Positions 7,745-17,531 are shown, counted from the stretch's first letter. The stretch is 64,000 nucleotides of DNA from UBA10365 sp041441915 (GCA_041441915.1 JASDRS010000015.1:113923-177922), one strand, 5' to 3'. A program made the numbers and translations. The notes: a model not told the origin generated them from the letters alone.

Positions 7745-10087
7745 ATGCTTAACCTTTCATCCGTTTGTAAACTAAATGCAGCGATTTTTCGGAAATGGAT
7801 AAACCTTTCGTTTATGGTCTTTGGTTTGATTGTGGCCGGTTTGGCCACTGGCCTTTCTCTACCCGCCTCAGCCCAATCTTTTGAGTTTTCTAGCGTACAA
7901 GTTTCAGGCAATGTTTTTTTTGAAGAGGCCACGGTTCGGCGCTATGCCGCAGTACCTTTGGGCCAGCCTTTGTCAGCTGCAGAATTGAATGCTGCCTATC
8001 AAAGGCTCGTGAATTCAGGTATTTTTGAATTGGTCACTTTGACACCACTTGGAGATCGGTTGGACATCGAGGTGGTTGAATATCCGGTTATCAATGTGAT
8101 TGCTTTCGAAGGTAACACCCAAATTAAGGACGAAAATCTAGCCGCCATGATTGGCTCTGCCTCGAGTGACGTATATTCGCCAGCCAAGGCCGAGGCTGAC
8201 GCCCAAACGTTGATATTGGCCTATTTGGAGGCGGGTCGGGTAGCGGCTAGTGTCGAGCCGAGGGTGATCCGTCGTTCCGGTAGTCGTGTTGATTTAGTGT
8301 TTGAAATTGCTGAAGGCAAAGTTGTTGAAATTGAACGCTTAGGATTTGTAGGCAATCGAAGTTTCTCTGATCGGCGGTTGCGCCAAATTCTTAAAACCAA
8401 ACAAGCAGGCCTTCTGCGTCAATTGGTAATGCGAGATACTTTGATTCCTGAACGGATCAACCTTGATAAGCGGTTGCTGAAAGATTTTTATCTCTCGCGG
8501 GGTTACATCGATTTTAACATTCTAAATGCGTCGGCAGACCTTACACGCGAACGCGATGGTTATTTTGTGACCTTCACCGTACGAGAAGGTTTGCACTATA
8601 AGTTTAAGAAAGCCAAGATCGTAAGCGAAATTCCTGGGGTTAATGCCGATGATTTTGTCAAGCTTATTTCGGTGAAGGAGGGTCAAAGTTATACGCCATC
8701 GGCCATTGATTTGACTATTAGACGCATAGAAAGTCTGATAATAAAAAGAGGTTCAGATTTTATCAGTGTTGATCCGCGCATCAAACGCAACCTGGCCGAT
8801 CAAACTATCAATGTGGATTTTGTGTTGGTCAAGGCTCAGCGCATTTTTGTTGAACGTATCGATATCCACGGAAATGTCGCTACCCTTGACCGAGTGATCC
8901 GCAACCAGTTCCGCTCGGCTGAGGGTGACCCCTTTAATAAGCGCGAATTGCAACAAACTGCAGAAAGGCTGCGTGCTTTAGGTTTTTTTGCCGATGTGGC
9001 AATATCCTCACAGACTGGCAGCAGTTCAGATCAAAAAATTATTGATTTGGCTGTGGTTGAAAAGCCGACTGGCAGCTTAAGTTTTGGGTTTGCCTATTCT
9101 GTGAGCACTGGCGTTGGCTTAAATTTGTCGCTCAGTGAGGCTAATTTTCTGGGCCGCGGCCAATCGCTAACTCTGAAGCTTACGACCGGCACCAGCAATG
9201 AAGATATCTATGTGTCCTTTTCCGAGCCTACGTTTTTGAATCGTGATTTGACTTTCAATTTGTCTGCTGGGAAATCTTCGACCACAGGGAGTAGCGCCAG
9301 CTATAACACGTCAAATCAAATGTTTCTGCCACAGTTATCGTTCCCGATGGGGGAAATGGGCCGATTCTCGGTGAATGCAAATTATGATAAAAGTGAAATT
9401 TCAAAAGTTGATACAACCAACCCAATTTTGCTTTTGGATCAGGGTAAGCAGACAATTTTTTCCCTCGGTTATGGTTTGTCATATGACACGCGCAAATCTG
9501 GCCTAAATCCTACTGGCGGCGTTTTGATTAAGTTTGACCAAGATTTTTCTGGTTTGACAGGTGATATCAAATCCATGCGCACCAGGTTTTTGGGGATGGT
9601 GGAAGGCTCTGTCATGAAGGAAGCAGTCAGCTACCGAATGATCAGTGAGGGGGGCGTTTATAAGCGTACTAATGGTAATTCACGCTTAACAGAGCGCTTC
9701 TTTGCACGGGGAAAAATTCGCGGTTTTGACAGGAATGGCATAGGCCCGCGCGACTATCACGAGAATGTGGTATCTCAGGATGCTTTAGGCGGAAATTACT
9801 TTGCCTCATTGAAGATGGAGGCTGACTTTCCAATTGGCATGCCCGAAGAATATCAAATTACAGGGGGTGTCTTTTATGATATGGGTTCGGTATGGGGTCT
9901 CGATAATACGACTGGATATGCAGATTTTACCGTTGACGATGGCTTCCACCTACGACAAGTAGCTGGCCTGTCGGTGTTTTGGACCACCCCCGTCGGCCCC
10001 TTGCGGTTTAACTGGACAAAGGCGCTGCAAAGTCAGGGTTATGATAAAGTTCAGAATTTTGACTTGACCCTGTCTACGAAATTCTGA
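7745..10087 (+). CDS. bamA: Outer-membrane assembly protein BamA
   Basis: BamA is the central Omp85 subunit of the BAM complex that folds beta-barrel proteins into the outer membrane. The product is 780 residues. A signal peptide spans about residues 1-40, with a hydrophobic core and a likely cleavage after ASA. Five POTRA repeats follow to about residue 430, recognisable by segments such as VINVIAFEGNTQIKDE and RIFVERIDIHGN. The C-terminal half is the barrel, with the lid-loop motif RGFDRNGIGPRD and a terminal phenylalanine (LSTKF). It starts 94 bp after rseP, so a promoter of its own is possible. The stop overlaps the start of the Skp-like gene by one base. Confidence 0.96.
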   Translation: MLNLSSVCKLNAAIFRKWINLSFMVFGLIVAGLATGLSLPASAQSFEFSSVQVSGNVFFEEATVRRYAAVPLGQPLSAAELNAAYQRLVNSGIFELVTLTPLGDRLDIEVVEYPVINVIAFEGNTQIKDENLAAMIGSASSDVYSPAKAEADAQTLILAYLEAGRVAASVEPRVIRRSGSRVDLVFEIAEGKVVEIERLGFVGNRSFSDRRLRQILKTKQAGLLRQLVMRDTLIPERINLDKRLLKDFYLSRGYIDFNILNASADLTRERDGYFVTFTVREGLHYKFKKAKIVSEIPGVNADDFVKLISVKEGQSYTPSAIDLTIRRIESLIIKRGSDFISVDPRIKRNLADQTINVDFVLVKAQRIFVERIDIHGNVATLDRVIRNQFRSAEGDPFNKRELQQTAERLRALGFFADVAISSQTGSSSDQKIIDLAVVEKPTGSLSFGFAYSVSTGVGLNLSLSEANFLGRGQSLTLKLTTGTSNEDIYVSFSEPTFLNRDLTFNLSAGKSSTTGSSASYNTSNQMFLPQLSFPMGEMGRFSVNANYDKSEISKVDTTNPILLLDQGKQTIFSLGYGLSYDTRKSGLNPTGGVLIKFDQDFSGLTGDIKSMRTRFLGMVEGSVMKEAVSYRMISEGGVYKRTNGNSRLTERFFARGKIRGFDRNGIGPRDYHENVVSQDALGGNYFASLKMEADFPIGMPEEYQITGGVFYDMGSVWGLDNTTGYADFTVDDGFHLRQVAGLSVFWTTPVGPLRFNWTKALQSQGYDKVQNFDLTLSTKF

Positions 10088-10740
10088 TGCATTGCGTTCG
10101 AGATGTTTTGCTTAAGATCCTTTGGTTGACTATTGTGGCAAGCTTAGTTGGCATGGGCCCGCCAAGCCTAGCGCAAGACGTTTTTGCACAAAATCAAATC
10201 ACTGCAGAATCTAAGCAAGTTGATTACAACCATATAAGCCGAATTCTAACTTTATCGCCTGATCTGCTTTATACGGGCTCACGCTTTGGCGCGACCGTGC
10301 AACAGCGCGCCGTGGCCTTTGCCAAGCAATTGGCCGACGAAAACGACGACTATGAAGTCACTCTGGCGCAGGAGGAAAAAGAACTTACCGACAAGCGTGC
10401 AATTATGTCTGCTGCAGAATTTTTGCCCTTAGCTGCAGCTTTTGACCAAAAAGTCGAACGCATCCGCAATGAACAAGATGAAAAAGTTCGTCAGTTGGCT
10501 AAAAAAACCGAAGACAATCGCAAATACTTCTTTGATGCGATCTTGCCCCTTTTGGCTGAAATTATGAAAAAATCGGGGGCTGAGATCATTGTTGAAAAAA
10601 GCTCTGTCTTCGCCTCATTCGACCGTATCGACATCACCGATGAGGCCGTCAGCCTGATTGATACGACACTTGCGCTCGAGCCCGATCTTTCAGGGCCCTT
10701 GGCGCCTATTAGGGTTGATGTGCCAAAGTTAGGCAACTAA
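10087..10740 (+). CDS. skp: OmpH/Skp-family periplasmic chaperone
   Basis: Skp-type proteins hold unfolded outer-membrane proteins in the periplasm and pass them to BAM. The product is 217 residues. It has an N-terminal signal sequence (about residues 1-30, ending near SLAQ), then a conserved ILTLSPDLLYTGSRFG segment corresponding to the Skp core strand. The middle is a long charged coiled coil rich in Glu, Lys and Ala. The tail after about residue 185 is proline-rich and less conserved. Position directly after bamA, with the start overlapping the bamA stop (TGATG), supports the assignment. Sequence conservation in this family is low, so the call rests on architecture and context. Confidence 0.87.
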   Translation: MHCVRDVLLKILWLTIVASLVGMGPPSLAQDVFAQNQITAESKQVDYNHISRILTLSPDLLYTGSRFGATVQQRAVAFAKQLADENDDYEVTLAQEEKELTDKRAIMSAAEFLPLAAAFDQKVERIRNEQDEKVRQLAKKTEDNRKYFFDAILPLLAEIMKKSGAEIIVEKSSVFASFDRIDITDEAVSLIDTTLALEPDLSGPLAPIRVDVPKLGN

Positions 10741-10766
10741 TGTGCCAGGACCTTTAGGAGTATACC

Positions 10767-11228
10767 ATGCCGATCATAGCTGATATTGAACTAATTCAAC
10801 GTCTAATTCCACACCGGTATCCGTTTTTGTTGGTGGATAAGATCAAAGATATAGTGCTCAATAGTTCGGCCATTGGGATTAAGAATGTCACTTTCAATGA
10901 GCCGCAGTTTCAGGGGCATTTTCCAGGTAAGCCCTTGTTTCCTGGCGTGCAGATGATAGAAGCCTTGGCCCAAACGGCGGGCTGTTTGGTGGCGTTGTCG
11001 ATGGATTTGATTGATCGCAATTTACTTGTTTATTTTATGACGGTTGATTGCGTAAAATTTCGCCGCAAAGTGGGGCCGGGTGATGTGCTTGAACTTCATG
11101 TGAGTGTCAAACGCGGAGGCGGTAAAGTGTGGAAATTTGCAGGACGCGCGATGGTGGGCGATGAGCTTGCCTGCGAATGTGAATTCACCGCCATGATGGA
11201 ATTGCCACAAAGTGATGCTAAAGCATGA
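10767..11228 (+). CDS. fabZ: (3R)-hydroxyacyl-ACP dehydratase FabZ
   Basis: FabZ dehydrates beta-hydroxyacyl-ACP in fatty-acid elongation and competes with LpxA for hydroxyacyl-ACP. The product is 153 residues, the normal size. Signature elements are HRYPFLLVDKI near the N-terminus, the catalytic histidine in GHFPGKPLFPGV (about residues 50-60), and the catalytic glutamate in MIEALAQTAG just after. It is preceded by an AGGAG Shine-Dalgarno and overlaps lpxA by four bases, so lipid A and fatty-acid synthesis are coupled in one transcript. Confidence 0.97.
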   Translation: MPIIADIELIQRLIPHRYPFLLVDKIKDIVLNSSAIGIKNVTFNEPQFQGHFPGKPLFPGVQMIEALAQTAGCLVALSMDLIDRNLLVYFMTVDCVKFRRKVGPGDVLELHVSVKRGGGKVWKFAGRAMVGDELACECEFTAMMELPQSDAKA

Positions 11229-12001
11229 TTCATCCTTCGGCCATCATTGAGCAGGGTGCAGTTATCGGGCCCAATTGCCAGATTGGCCCTTTTGCTCTGA
11301 TAGGGCAAGACGTGACCTTGGGGCGTGGGGTGATCATAAAAAGCCATGCCATAGTTACAGGCTTAACCGAAATTGGTGATGAAACCGTTGTGTTTCCCTT
11401 CGCCTGCGTTGGAGAAGTGCCGCAAGATTTGAAATATAAGGGCGAAAAGACTCGACTTTTAATTGGCAGACGCTGCCGCATCCGCGAAGGGGCCACGCTG
11501 TCAACCGGAACCGAAGGCGGCGGCGCTGTCACCCGCATTGGGGATGATTGTTTGATGATGACAGGCGCACATGTAGGCCATGATGCTCAGTTGGGCAGTC
11601 GGATTATTCTAGCAAATCAGGCTGCTATTGCTGGCCACTGTGTGCTGGGTGATGATGTGATTGTTGGTGGGCTTTCGGGGGTACATCAATTCGTGCGTAT
11701 AGGGCGTGGCGCAATTATTGGTGCAGTCACTATGGTAACTAATGATGTGTTGCCCTACGGCCTTGTGCAAGGCCCACGCGGTGAGCTTGACGGGTTGAAC
11801 CTTGTGGGTCTCAAACGCCGTGGGGTTGAACGCATTGATATTACCGCCATGCGGGCCGCCTATCAAATGTTGGCGCAGGGCGATGGTACCTTTCTTGATC
11901 GTGCCCGCCGCTTGGCGAATCAAAGCAAAAACCCCTATGTCCAGGAAATAACCGATTTTGTTTTAGCGGCATCTGATCGCTCTTTTCTCACACCAAAATG
12001 A
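11225..12001 (+). CDS. lpxA: UDP-N-acetylglucosamine O-acyltransferase LpxA
   Basis: LpxA adds the first hydroxyacyl chain to UDP-GlcNAc, starting lipid A synthesis in the cytoplasm. The product is 258 residues. The N-terminal two thirds is a left-handed beta helix of hexapeptide repeats (IEQGAVIGPNCQIGPFALIG and onward) containing the catalytic-region histidine in GAHVGHDAQLG. The rest is the C-terminal helical domain with GLNLVGLKRRG. It overlaps fabZ and lpxI by four bases each. The usual companion lpxD is not in this cluster nor elsewhere in the window. Confidence 0.97.
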   Translation: MIHPSAIIEQGAVIGPNCQIGPFALIGQDVTLGRGVIIKSHAIVTGLTEIGDETVVFPFACVGEVPQDLKYKGEKTRLLIGRRCRIREGATLSTGTEGGGAVTRIGDDCLMMTGAHVGHDAQLGSRIILANQAAIAGHCVLGDDVIVGGLSGVHQFVRIGRGAIIGAVTMVTNDVLPYGLVQGPRGELDGLNLVGLKRRGVERIDITAMRAAYQMLAQGDGTFLDRARRLANQSKNPYVQEITDFVLAASDRSFLTPK

Positions 12002-12804
12002 GTCCCCTCACAGCCCTTATTGCTGGATCGGGCGCATTGCCAGCACTGTTAGTTGCTGAACGACCCGATCTTCTGGTCACAGCACTTGACGGCTTTTTGC
12101 CTCAAGGGCTGCAGGCCAAGATCATCTTTCGTGTTGAGCGTCTGGTGCCTTTTATGCGCGCTTTAGAAGACTTGGGCGTTCAAGAGGTAATTTTTGCAGG
12201 CTCGGTGCGCCGCCCACGGTTGGACCCCTCACTTTTTGACGCTCAAACCGCGCAGATCGTGCCACAGCTTGTTGCCGCGATGCAAGGCGGCGATGACACT
12301 ATCTTGCGCGAAGTTGTAGCAATTTTTGAGAATTTTGGTTTTGTGGTAAAGGGTTTAAAAGATGTCGCCCCTGCATTTTTGCCAAGTGCAGCTGTTTTGG
12401 TGGGGGAGGTCAACGCTCGAGACCAAGCTGATTCTGTTCGCGCTGCCTTGATCGTGGATGCGATGGGTGCGGTTGATGTGGGACAAGGCGCAGTTGTGGC
12501 AGGTGGGATGTGTTTGGCGGTTGAATCCCTGCCCGGAACCGATGCGATGCTGCAGTTTGTGGCCCAGTTTGCGCCGCATCCTAATTCTGAGGCGCGCGTG
12601 GGATTGCTCTATAAAGCCCCCAAACTTACTCAAGATCGTCGCATTGATTTGCCCGCCTTGGGGCCACAAACCGTTATTAATGCCGCAAATGCAGGTCTTG
12701 CGGGAATTTGCTTTGAAGCCGGTGGCGTGATTTTGATTGAACGCGACGCGCTGTTGGCCAAGGCCGCCGAACTTGGGCTTTTTATCTGGGCGCGCAAAAA
12801 ATGA
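11998..12804 (+). CDS. lpxI: UDP-2,3-diacylglucosamine pyrophosphatase LpxI
   Basis: LpxI hydrolyses UDP-2,3-diacylglucosamine to lipid X and UMP; it is the alphaproteobacterial replacement for LpxH. The product is 268 residues of the DUF1009 family. It starts with LIAGSGALPALL, carries FAGSVRRPRL at about residue 65, the GGDDTILREVVAIFE segment and a C-terminal VGLLYKAPKL, QDRRIDLPALGPQT and ANAGLAGICFEAGGVI. Its place between lpxA and lpxB, with 4-bp overlaps at both ends, agrees with the role. Confidence 0.95.
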   Translation: MSPLTALIAGSGALPALLVAERPDLLVTALDGFLPQGLQAKIIFRVERLVPFMRALEDLGVQEVIFAGSVRRPRLDPSLFDAQTAQIVPQLVAAMQGGDDTILREVVAIFENFGFVVKGLKDVAPAFLPSAAVLVGEVNARDQADSVRAALIVDAMGAVDVGQGAVVAGGMCLAVESLPGTDAMLQFVAQFAPHPNSEARVGLLYKAPKLTQDRRIDLPALGPQTVINAANAGLAGICFEAGGVILIERDALLAKAAELGLFIWARKK

Positions 12805-13922
12805 GATATTACTTGATCGCGGGCGAAGCCTCAGGCGATTTGCTAGGTGCTGATTTGATGGCAGGCCTTCGCAGGCTTGACCCCAACGCTAGTTTTGTGG
12901 GCTTGGGTGATGCAATGATGGAGGCCCAAGGATTGTTTAGCCTCTTTGATATATCAGAGCTTTCGGTGATGGGTATTGCTGAGATTGCACCAAAATATTT
13001 TTCTTTGAAACGCCGTATTTCCCAAACAGCTGACGATATTTTGGCACAGTCAGTGGATGTTTTGATTACTATTGATAGTCCCGATTTCTGTCTGCGGGTC
13101 GCTAAAATTTTGCGGGCAAAGCGCTCTGATTTGCCTATTTTGCATTATGTGGCTCCCTCAGTCTGGGCATGGCGACCCAAGCGGGCCGTTAAAATGGCAC
13201 GACTGGTGGATCATGTGTTGGCTCTGCTGCCATTCGAGCCCTCTTTGATGCAAGCCGTGGGTTTAAGCTGTGACTTTGTAGGCCATCCAGTGGTTGCACG
13301 CCCCTTGGGCCTTTCGCAAAAAGGTGACGACCCCATAATTTTGGTGCTGCCCGGATCCCGAAGAGGAGAAATCGCCCGTCTGACCCCGGTGATGGGCAGT
13401 TCTTTGGAGTTAATTTTACCGCACCACCCAAAGTTGCGGGTGTTGCTGCCAAGTCTCCCGCATTTGGTAGATCAGTTGCGCTATTTGGTTAAAGACTGGC
13501 CGATTGCGCCCAAAATTATTACTGATTTACCGGGAAAAGCTGATGCTTTTGCCAGTGCATCTGTAGCCATTGCGGCGTCGGGCACCGTGTCGTTAGAACT
13601 GGCTGCCAACCGGGTGCCGATGGTGGTTGCCTATGATATGCATCCAATCACTCTTTGGTTGATGACACGCATGGCGCTTATTGACACGGTAACTCTGGTT
13701 AATCTTGTGTCAGAAACCCGCCTTGTGCCCGAATTTATCGGGCGTAATTGCCGCGCTGAATTGATAGCGCCCGCGGTTTTGGCGCAATTAGCCGATCCGA
13801 CAGCACAGCTTGAAGCTATGGATTTTACAATGGCGCGCTTGGGTAAAGGTGGAATAGCACCAGGGGTCCGCGCAGCGCGTTCAGTATGGAATTTTTTAGA
13901 AAAAAGGACTTTGTTGCGTTAA
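12801..13922 (+). CDS. lpxB: Lipid-A-disaccharide synthase
   Basis: LpxB joins lipid X and UDP-diacylglucosamine to form the lipid A disaccharide at the inner membrane. It is a GT19 glycosyltransferase. The product is 373 residues, a usual length. Family motifs are IAGEASGDLLGADLM at the start, FVGLGDAMM, ITIDSPDFCLRVAK, HYVAPSVWAWRPKRA and VLPGSRRGEI, and the UDP-binding ASGTVSLELA toward the C-terminus. It is the last gene of the envelope operon and converges with mnmA, with the two stops overlapping by four bases. Confidence 0.97.
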   Translation: MRYYLIAGEASGDLLGADLMAGLRRLDPNASFVGLGDAMMEAQGLFSLFDISELSVMGIAEIAPKYFSLKRRISQTADDILAQSVDVLITIDSPDFCLRVAKILRAKRSDLPILHYVAPSVWAWRPKRAVKMARLVDHVLALLPFEPSLMQAVGLSCDFVGHPVVARPLGLSQKGDDPIILVLPGSRRGEIARLTPVMGSSLELILPHHPKLRVLLPSLPHLVDQLRYLVKDWPIAPKIITDLPGKADAFASASVAIAASGTVSLELAANRVPMVVAYDMHPITLWLMTRMALIDTVTLVNLVSETRLVPEFIGRNCRAELIAPAVLAQLADPTAQLEAMDFTMARLGKGGIAPGVRAARSVWNFLEKRTLLR

Positions 13923-15076
13923 GTTTGCCCGCGCCAGATCCAGCCGCCACCCAAGACTTGGCCACCCGTTTCTGCGTAAAAGACACAGGCTTGGCCTGCC
14001 GAAACGCCATCTTCAGGGTCTAAAAGCTCGACCATCGCTTCAGTAGCTGAAAGTGGCCGCAAAATCGCGGTGCGCTGCGGGCGGGTTGACCTAACTTTGA
14101 CGCGAATATTCCACTCAGACTGGCTGTCAAATGGGGGCGCGCCCAGCCAATTGACTTCACGAATGGGGATCATACGCGTTGAAAGCGCAGCTCTTGGACC
14201 AACGATTACATGCCGCTTTTGAGGGTCAAGGCGCAGCACATACAAAGGATCTTCCAGGCCGCCTATGCCAAGGCCCCGTCTTTGGCCGATGGTAAAGTGA
14301 ATTACGCCTGGATGTTGGCCAAAAATATTTCCATCGAGGTCAACTATATCGCCAGGTATGGCCGAACCTGGACGCAGTTTTTCGATCACCGTCGCATAAT
14401 CGCCATTGGGCACAAAACAAATATCTTGGCTGTCTGGCTTGTCCGCGACTGAAAGGCCAAATTGCTGCGCCAAAGCGCGGGTCTCGGCCTTGGACCCCAA
14501 ATGACCCAAGGGAAAACGCAAATAATCAAGTTGCTCTGTCGATGTAGAAAATAAAAAATAGCTTTGATCGCGCGCAGCATCGGCGGCGCAGTGCAGTTCA
14601 GGGCCAACGGCGCCCATTTTGCGCTGAATATAATGGCCTGTGGCCATGCAGTCGGCATCAAGGTCGCGTGCGGTGGCCAAAAGGTCTTTGAATTTTACTC
14701 TTTCATTGCACCGAATGCAGGGGACTGGCGTAGCGCCAGCCAAATAGGCATCCGCAAAATCATCTATTACTGCATCGCGGAAGGTGTTTTCATAATCCAA
14801 TACGTAATGAGGAAAGCCCATCGATTCGGCCACGCGACGCGCATCGTGAATATCCCGTCCCGCACAGCAGGCACCTTTTTTGGCTAAAGCCGCACCATGA
14901 TCATAAAGCTGTAACGTAACACCAATAACGTCGTAACCCTCCTGAGCAAGCATTGCAGCCACAACGGAACTGTCGACCCCACCTGACATTGCCACAACAA
15001 CCCTCGTCGCGGCGGGCGACTTCATAAAGCCAAGCGAATTAAGAGGCTGATCAAGCGGCATGGTGACCCTTATCAA
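13919..15076 (-). CDS. mnmA: tRNA-specific 2-thiouridylase MnmA
   Basis: MnmA thiolates U34 of tRNAs for Lys, Glu and Gln. The product is 385 residues. PP-loop motif AMSGGVDSS lies at about residues 29-37. The catalytic cysteines are in the PCIRCNERVKF segment (about residue 120) and the SQDICFVPNG segment (about 215); both flank the tRNA-binding region. The C-terminal beta barrel follows. The first 24 residues are not conserved, so the true start could be the internal methionine preceding KSPAATRVV. It is transcribed convergently with lpxB. Confidence 0.96.
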   Translation of the reverse strand: MIRVTMPLDQPLNSLGFMKSPAATRVVVAMSGGVDSSVVAAMLAQEGYDVIGVTLQLYDHGAALAKKGACCAGRDIHDARRVAESMGFPHYVLDYENTFRDAVIDDFADAYLAGATPVPCIRCNERVKFKDLLATARDLDADCMATGHYIQRKMGAVGPELHCAADAARDQSYFLFSTSTEQLDYLRFPLGHLGSKAETRALAQQFGLSVADKPDSQDICFVPNGDYATVIEKLRPGSAIPGDIVDLDGNIFGQHPGVIHFTIGQRRGLGIGGLEDPLYVLRLDPQKRHVIVGPRAALSTRMIPIREVNWLGAPPFDSQSEWNIRVKVRSTRPQRTAILRPLSATEAMVELLDPEDGVSAGQACVFYAETGGQVLGGGWIWRGQT

Positions 15077-15407
15077 ACTATTGAGAAGATGTTTTATAAT
15101 ATATAAAAATTCTATATATTCTCAACCCCTCAGTTTTACGAGTCATAAAACTTTATGACTTCAACTAAAATGATGGAAAGGGCCATGATATTTTTAAAAT
15201 CAACGCCATTCGCTGGATTGCAGAAAAAAACTGGTGGCTAAATACATTGGAATAGTCTCGGGTGGGTTGTATTTTGAGATATTTGGTGCTTCCAATGGAA
15301 AATGTCATTGAAAACGTAAGCTGAGCTATGGGTTGCACGGGCTAATGATTAAGTCTGTTCTGGACCTTGGCTTGCGCCTTCCCTAAACATTAGGGAAGGA
15401 GAAGCCG
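15077..15407. other. Intergenic region between divergent mnmA and ligA
   Basis: A 331-bp AT-rich spacer. No coding frame with recognisable similarity is present. It must hold the promoters of both divergent genes, but no single -35/-10 pair stands out. The only clear structure is the inverted repeat next to the ligA start. Confidence 0.6.
15377..15399 (+). promoter_or_regulatory. Perfect 10-bp inverted repeat over the ligA ribosome binding site
   Basis: Left arm CCTTCCCTAA, 3-nt loop, right arm TTAGGGAAGG, with no mismatch. The right arm contains the AAGG of the AAGGAGAAG Shine-Dalgarno of ligA, whose ATG is at 15408. In the mRNA the hairpin would hide the ribosome site. It has no T-run after it, so it is not a terminator. 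It could instead be a DNA operator. Confidence 0.6.
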
Positions 15408-17531
15408 ATGTCTAATGCCCTTAACCCATCGCTGGTCAGTGAAGGCCAAGCCCGCCAAAGGCTGGAAGAACTTTCGGTTGCTATCGCTGCGGCGAACCAT
15501 GAGTATCATGCCCTTGATGCGCCGCGCCTCAATGACGCCACGTATGACGCTTTGAAAAAAGAGCTCATCGGGCTGGAAGCAATCTTTCCCGCATTAATCA
15601 CTCCCGAAAGTCCCAGCAAAAAGGTGGGCGCGCCTGCGGTAGATGGCTTTTCTAAAGTGGCACATCGGGTGCCGATGCTCAGTTTGGAAAATGCCTTTGA
15701 AGTGGGTGATGTGGTTGATTTTGAAGACCGAATTCGCAAATATTTGGGCTACACGGGTGCACTTTGTTTTACTGCGGAACCTAAGATTGATGGTTTGTCT
15801 TTGTCACTGCGCTATGAGGATGGCCATTTGGTCAGTGCGGCGACGCGTGGAGATGGTAGTATGGGTGAAAATGTTACCGCCAATACCCGTGTTATTAGCG
15901 ATATTCCCCAATTTTTGACCGATGCGCCGCAGGTCTTGGAAGTGCGAGGAGAAATATATATGGCGCATGCGGACTTTGCCACCCTAAATGCCCGCCAAGT
16001 GGCCATAGGCAACAAGGTATTTTCCAATCCGCGCAATGCTGCCGCAGGTTCGTTACGCCAGCTTGATACTTCGGTGACAAAAGCCAGACCCTTGCGCTTT
16101 TTTGCCTATGCTTGGGGCGACCTTTCCGCCCCGCTTTCTCAAACGCAATTTGGTGCCATTGCTTGTCTGCAATCGTTTGGCTTTAAAACCAATAGGCTGA
16201 CCAAAACCTGCGAAACGGTGGCAGATCTAATTGCGCATTACAAAAATATAGCCGCTCAGCGCGCTGATCTAGGTTATGATATCGATGGAGTTGTATATAA
16301 AATCAATGACTTAACGCTTCAGCGGCGTTTGGGCTTTCGCGCTGCTAGCCCACGTTGGGCAATTGCCCATAAATTTTCGGCCGAACTGGCTTGGACGGAT
16401 CTTTTAGGCATCGACATTCAAGTGGGCCGCACTGGCGCGCTTTCGCCCGTGGCACGGCTTAAGCCCGTGACGGTGGGCGGAGTAGTGGTGTCTAACGCCA
16501 CTTTGCACAATCAAGACTATATCGAAGGGCGCGATTCCAAAGGTGCGCCCATTCGCGAAGGCCGCGACATTCGCGTAGGAGACCGCGTGCAAATTTACCG
16601 CGCGGGCGATGTGATCCCCAAGATCAGAGATGTTGATCTGGCTAAACGCCCGATGGGTGCTGCCGCCTTTGTTTTTCCAAATCAGTGTCCTGAATGCCAG
16701 TCGGCCGCGTTGCGTGAGCCGAGAGACGCGGTGCACCGCTGCTCAGGTGGGCTGATATGCCCAGCACAAGCCGTTGAAAGACTTAAACATTTTGTGAAAC
16801 GTGGCGCGTTTGATATTGAAGGTTTGGGTGCCAAGCAGATCGAAATTTTTTATCACGACGATATTTTACCTATCAAAACCCCGGTTGATATTTTCACACT
16901 TGAAGCGAGGGACCGAGCCAATATTTTGCAAAAACTGCACAATCGTGACGGCTTTGGATCAAAGTCTGTCAGCAATCTTTTTGTTGCCATCACTGAAAAA
17001 CGTAAAATTTCTTTCGAAAAACTGATCTATTCGCTGGGGATCCGCCATGTTGGCGAAGCATCGGCCACGCTGATTGCCCGTCATTATAGGAATTACCCCA
17101 GGTTCGAATCTGCAATGCTGGCTGCTGTCTTAAATGATGGTCCGATTTGGGATGATCTTTTGTCTATTGACGGGGTAGGAACGGTTTTGGCGTGTTCGAT
17201 CATCACGGCGTTTCAAATGCCTGCCGAGGTCCAAGCGATCCAGGCTTTGGTGGCTGAACTGACGATCGCGCCCGCGTTTAAGCCAGAACTTTTTGGCAGT
17301 CCTATTGCGGGTAAAACCTTGGTTTTTACTGGAACTTTAGAAAAAGTGACCCGCGCCGAAGCCAAAGTGCGGGCCGAACGTTTGGGGGCCAAGGTGGTAG
17401 GCTCAGTCAGTCCCAAAACCGATTATGTGGTGGCGGGGCCCGGGGCTGGCTCAAAAGCCAAGACGGCCGCGGATTTGGGTATTATGGTCTTGACTGAGGA
17501 TGATTGGCTTGTCCTCATCCAAGACTTATGA
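15408..17531 (+). CDS. ligA: NAD-dependent DNA ligase LigA
   Basis: LigA seals nicks during replication and repair using NAD+. The product is 707 residues. Domain Ia and the adenylation domain come first, with the AMP-accepting lysine in EPKIDGLSLSL at about residue 128. The OB fold follows (VGRTGALSPVARLKPV), then the four-cysteine zinc finger (CPEC ... C ... C at about 425-450), helix-hairpin-helix repeats, and a C-terminal BRCT domain (GKTLVFTGTLEKVTR onward). It overlaps recG by four bases. A hairpin covers its ribosome site. Confidence 0.97.
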   Translation: MSNALNPSLVSEGQARQRLEELSVAIAAANHEYHALDAPRLNDATYDALKKELIGLEAIFPALITPESPSKKVGAPAVDGFSKVAHRVPMLSLENAFEVGDVVDFEDRIRKYLGYTGALCFTAEPKIDGLSLSLRYEDGHLVSAATRGDGSMGENVTANTRVISDIPQFLTDAPQVLEVRGEIYMAHADFATLNARQVAIGNKVFSNPRNAAAGSLRQLDTSVTKARPLRFFAYAWGDLSAPLSQTQFGAIACLQSFGFKTNRLTKTCETVADLIAHYKNIAAQRADLGYDIDGVVYKINDLTLQRRLGFRAASPRWAIAHKFSAELAWTDLLGIDIQVGRTGALSPVARLKPVTVGGVVVSNATLHNQDYIEGRDSKGAPIREGRDIRVGDRVQIYRAGDVIPKIRDVDLAKRPMGAAAFVFPNQCPECQSAALREPRDAVHRCSGGLICPAQAVERLKHFVKRGAFDIEGLGAKQIEIFYHDDILPIKTPVDIFTLEARDRANILQKLHNRDGFGSKSVSNLFVAITEKRKISFEKLIYSLGIRHVGEASATLIARHYRNYPRFESAMLAAVLNDGPIWDDLLSIDGVGTVLACSIITAFQMPAEVQAIQALVAELTIAPAFKPELFGSPIAGKTLVFTGTLEKVTRAEAKVRAERLGAKVVGSVSPKTDYVVAGPGAGSKAKTAADLGIMVLTEDDWLVLIQDL

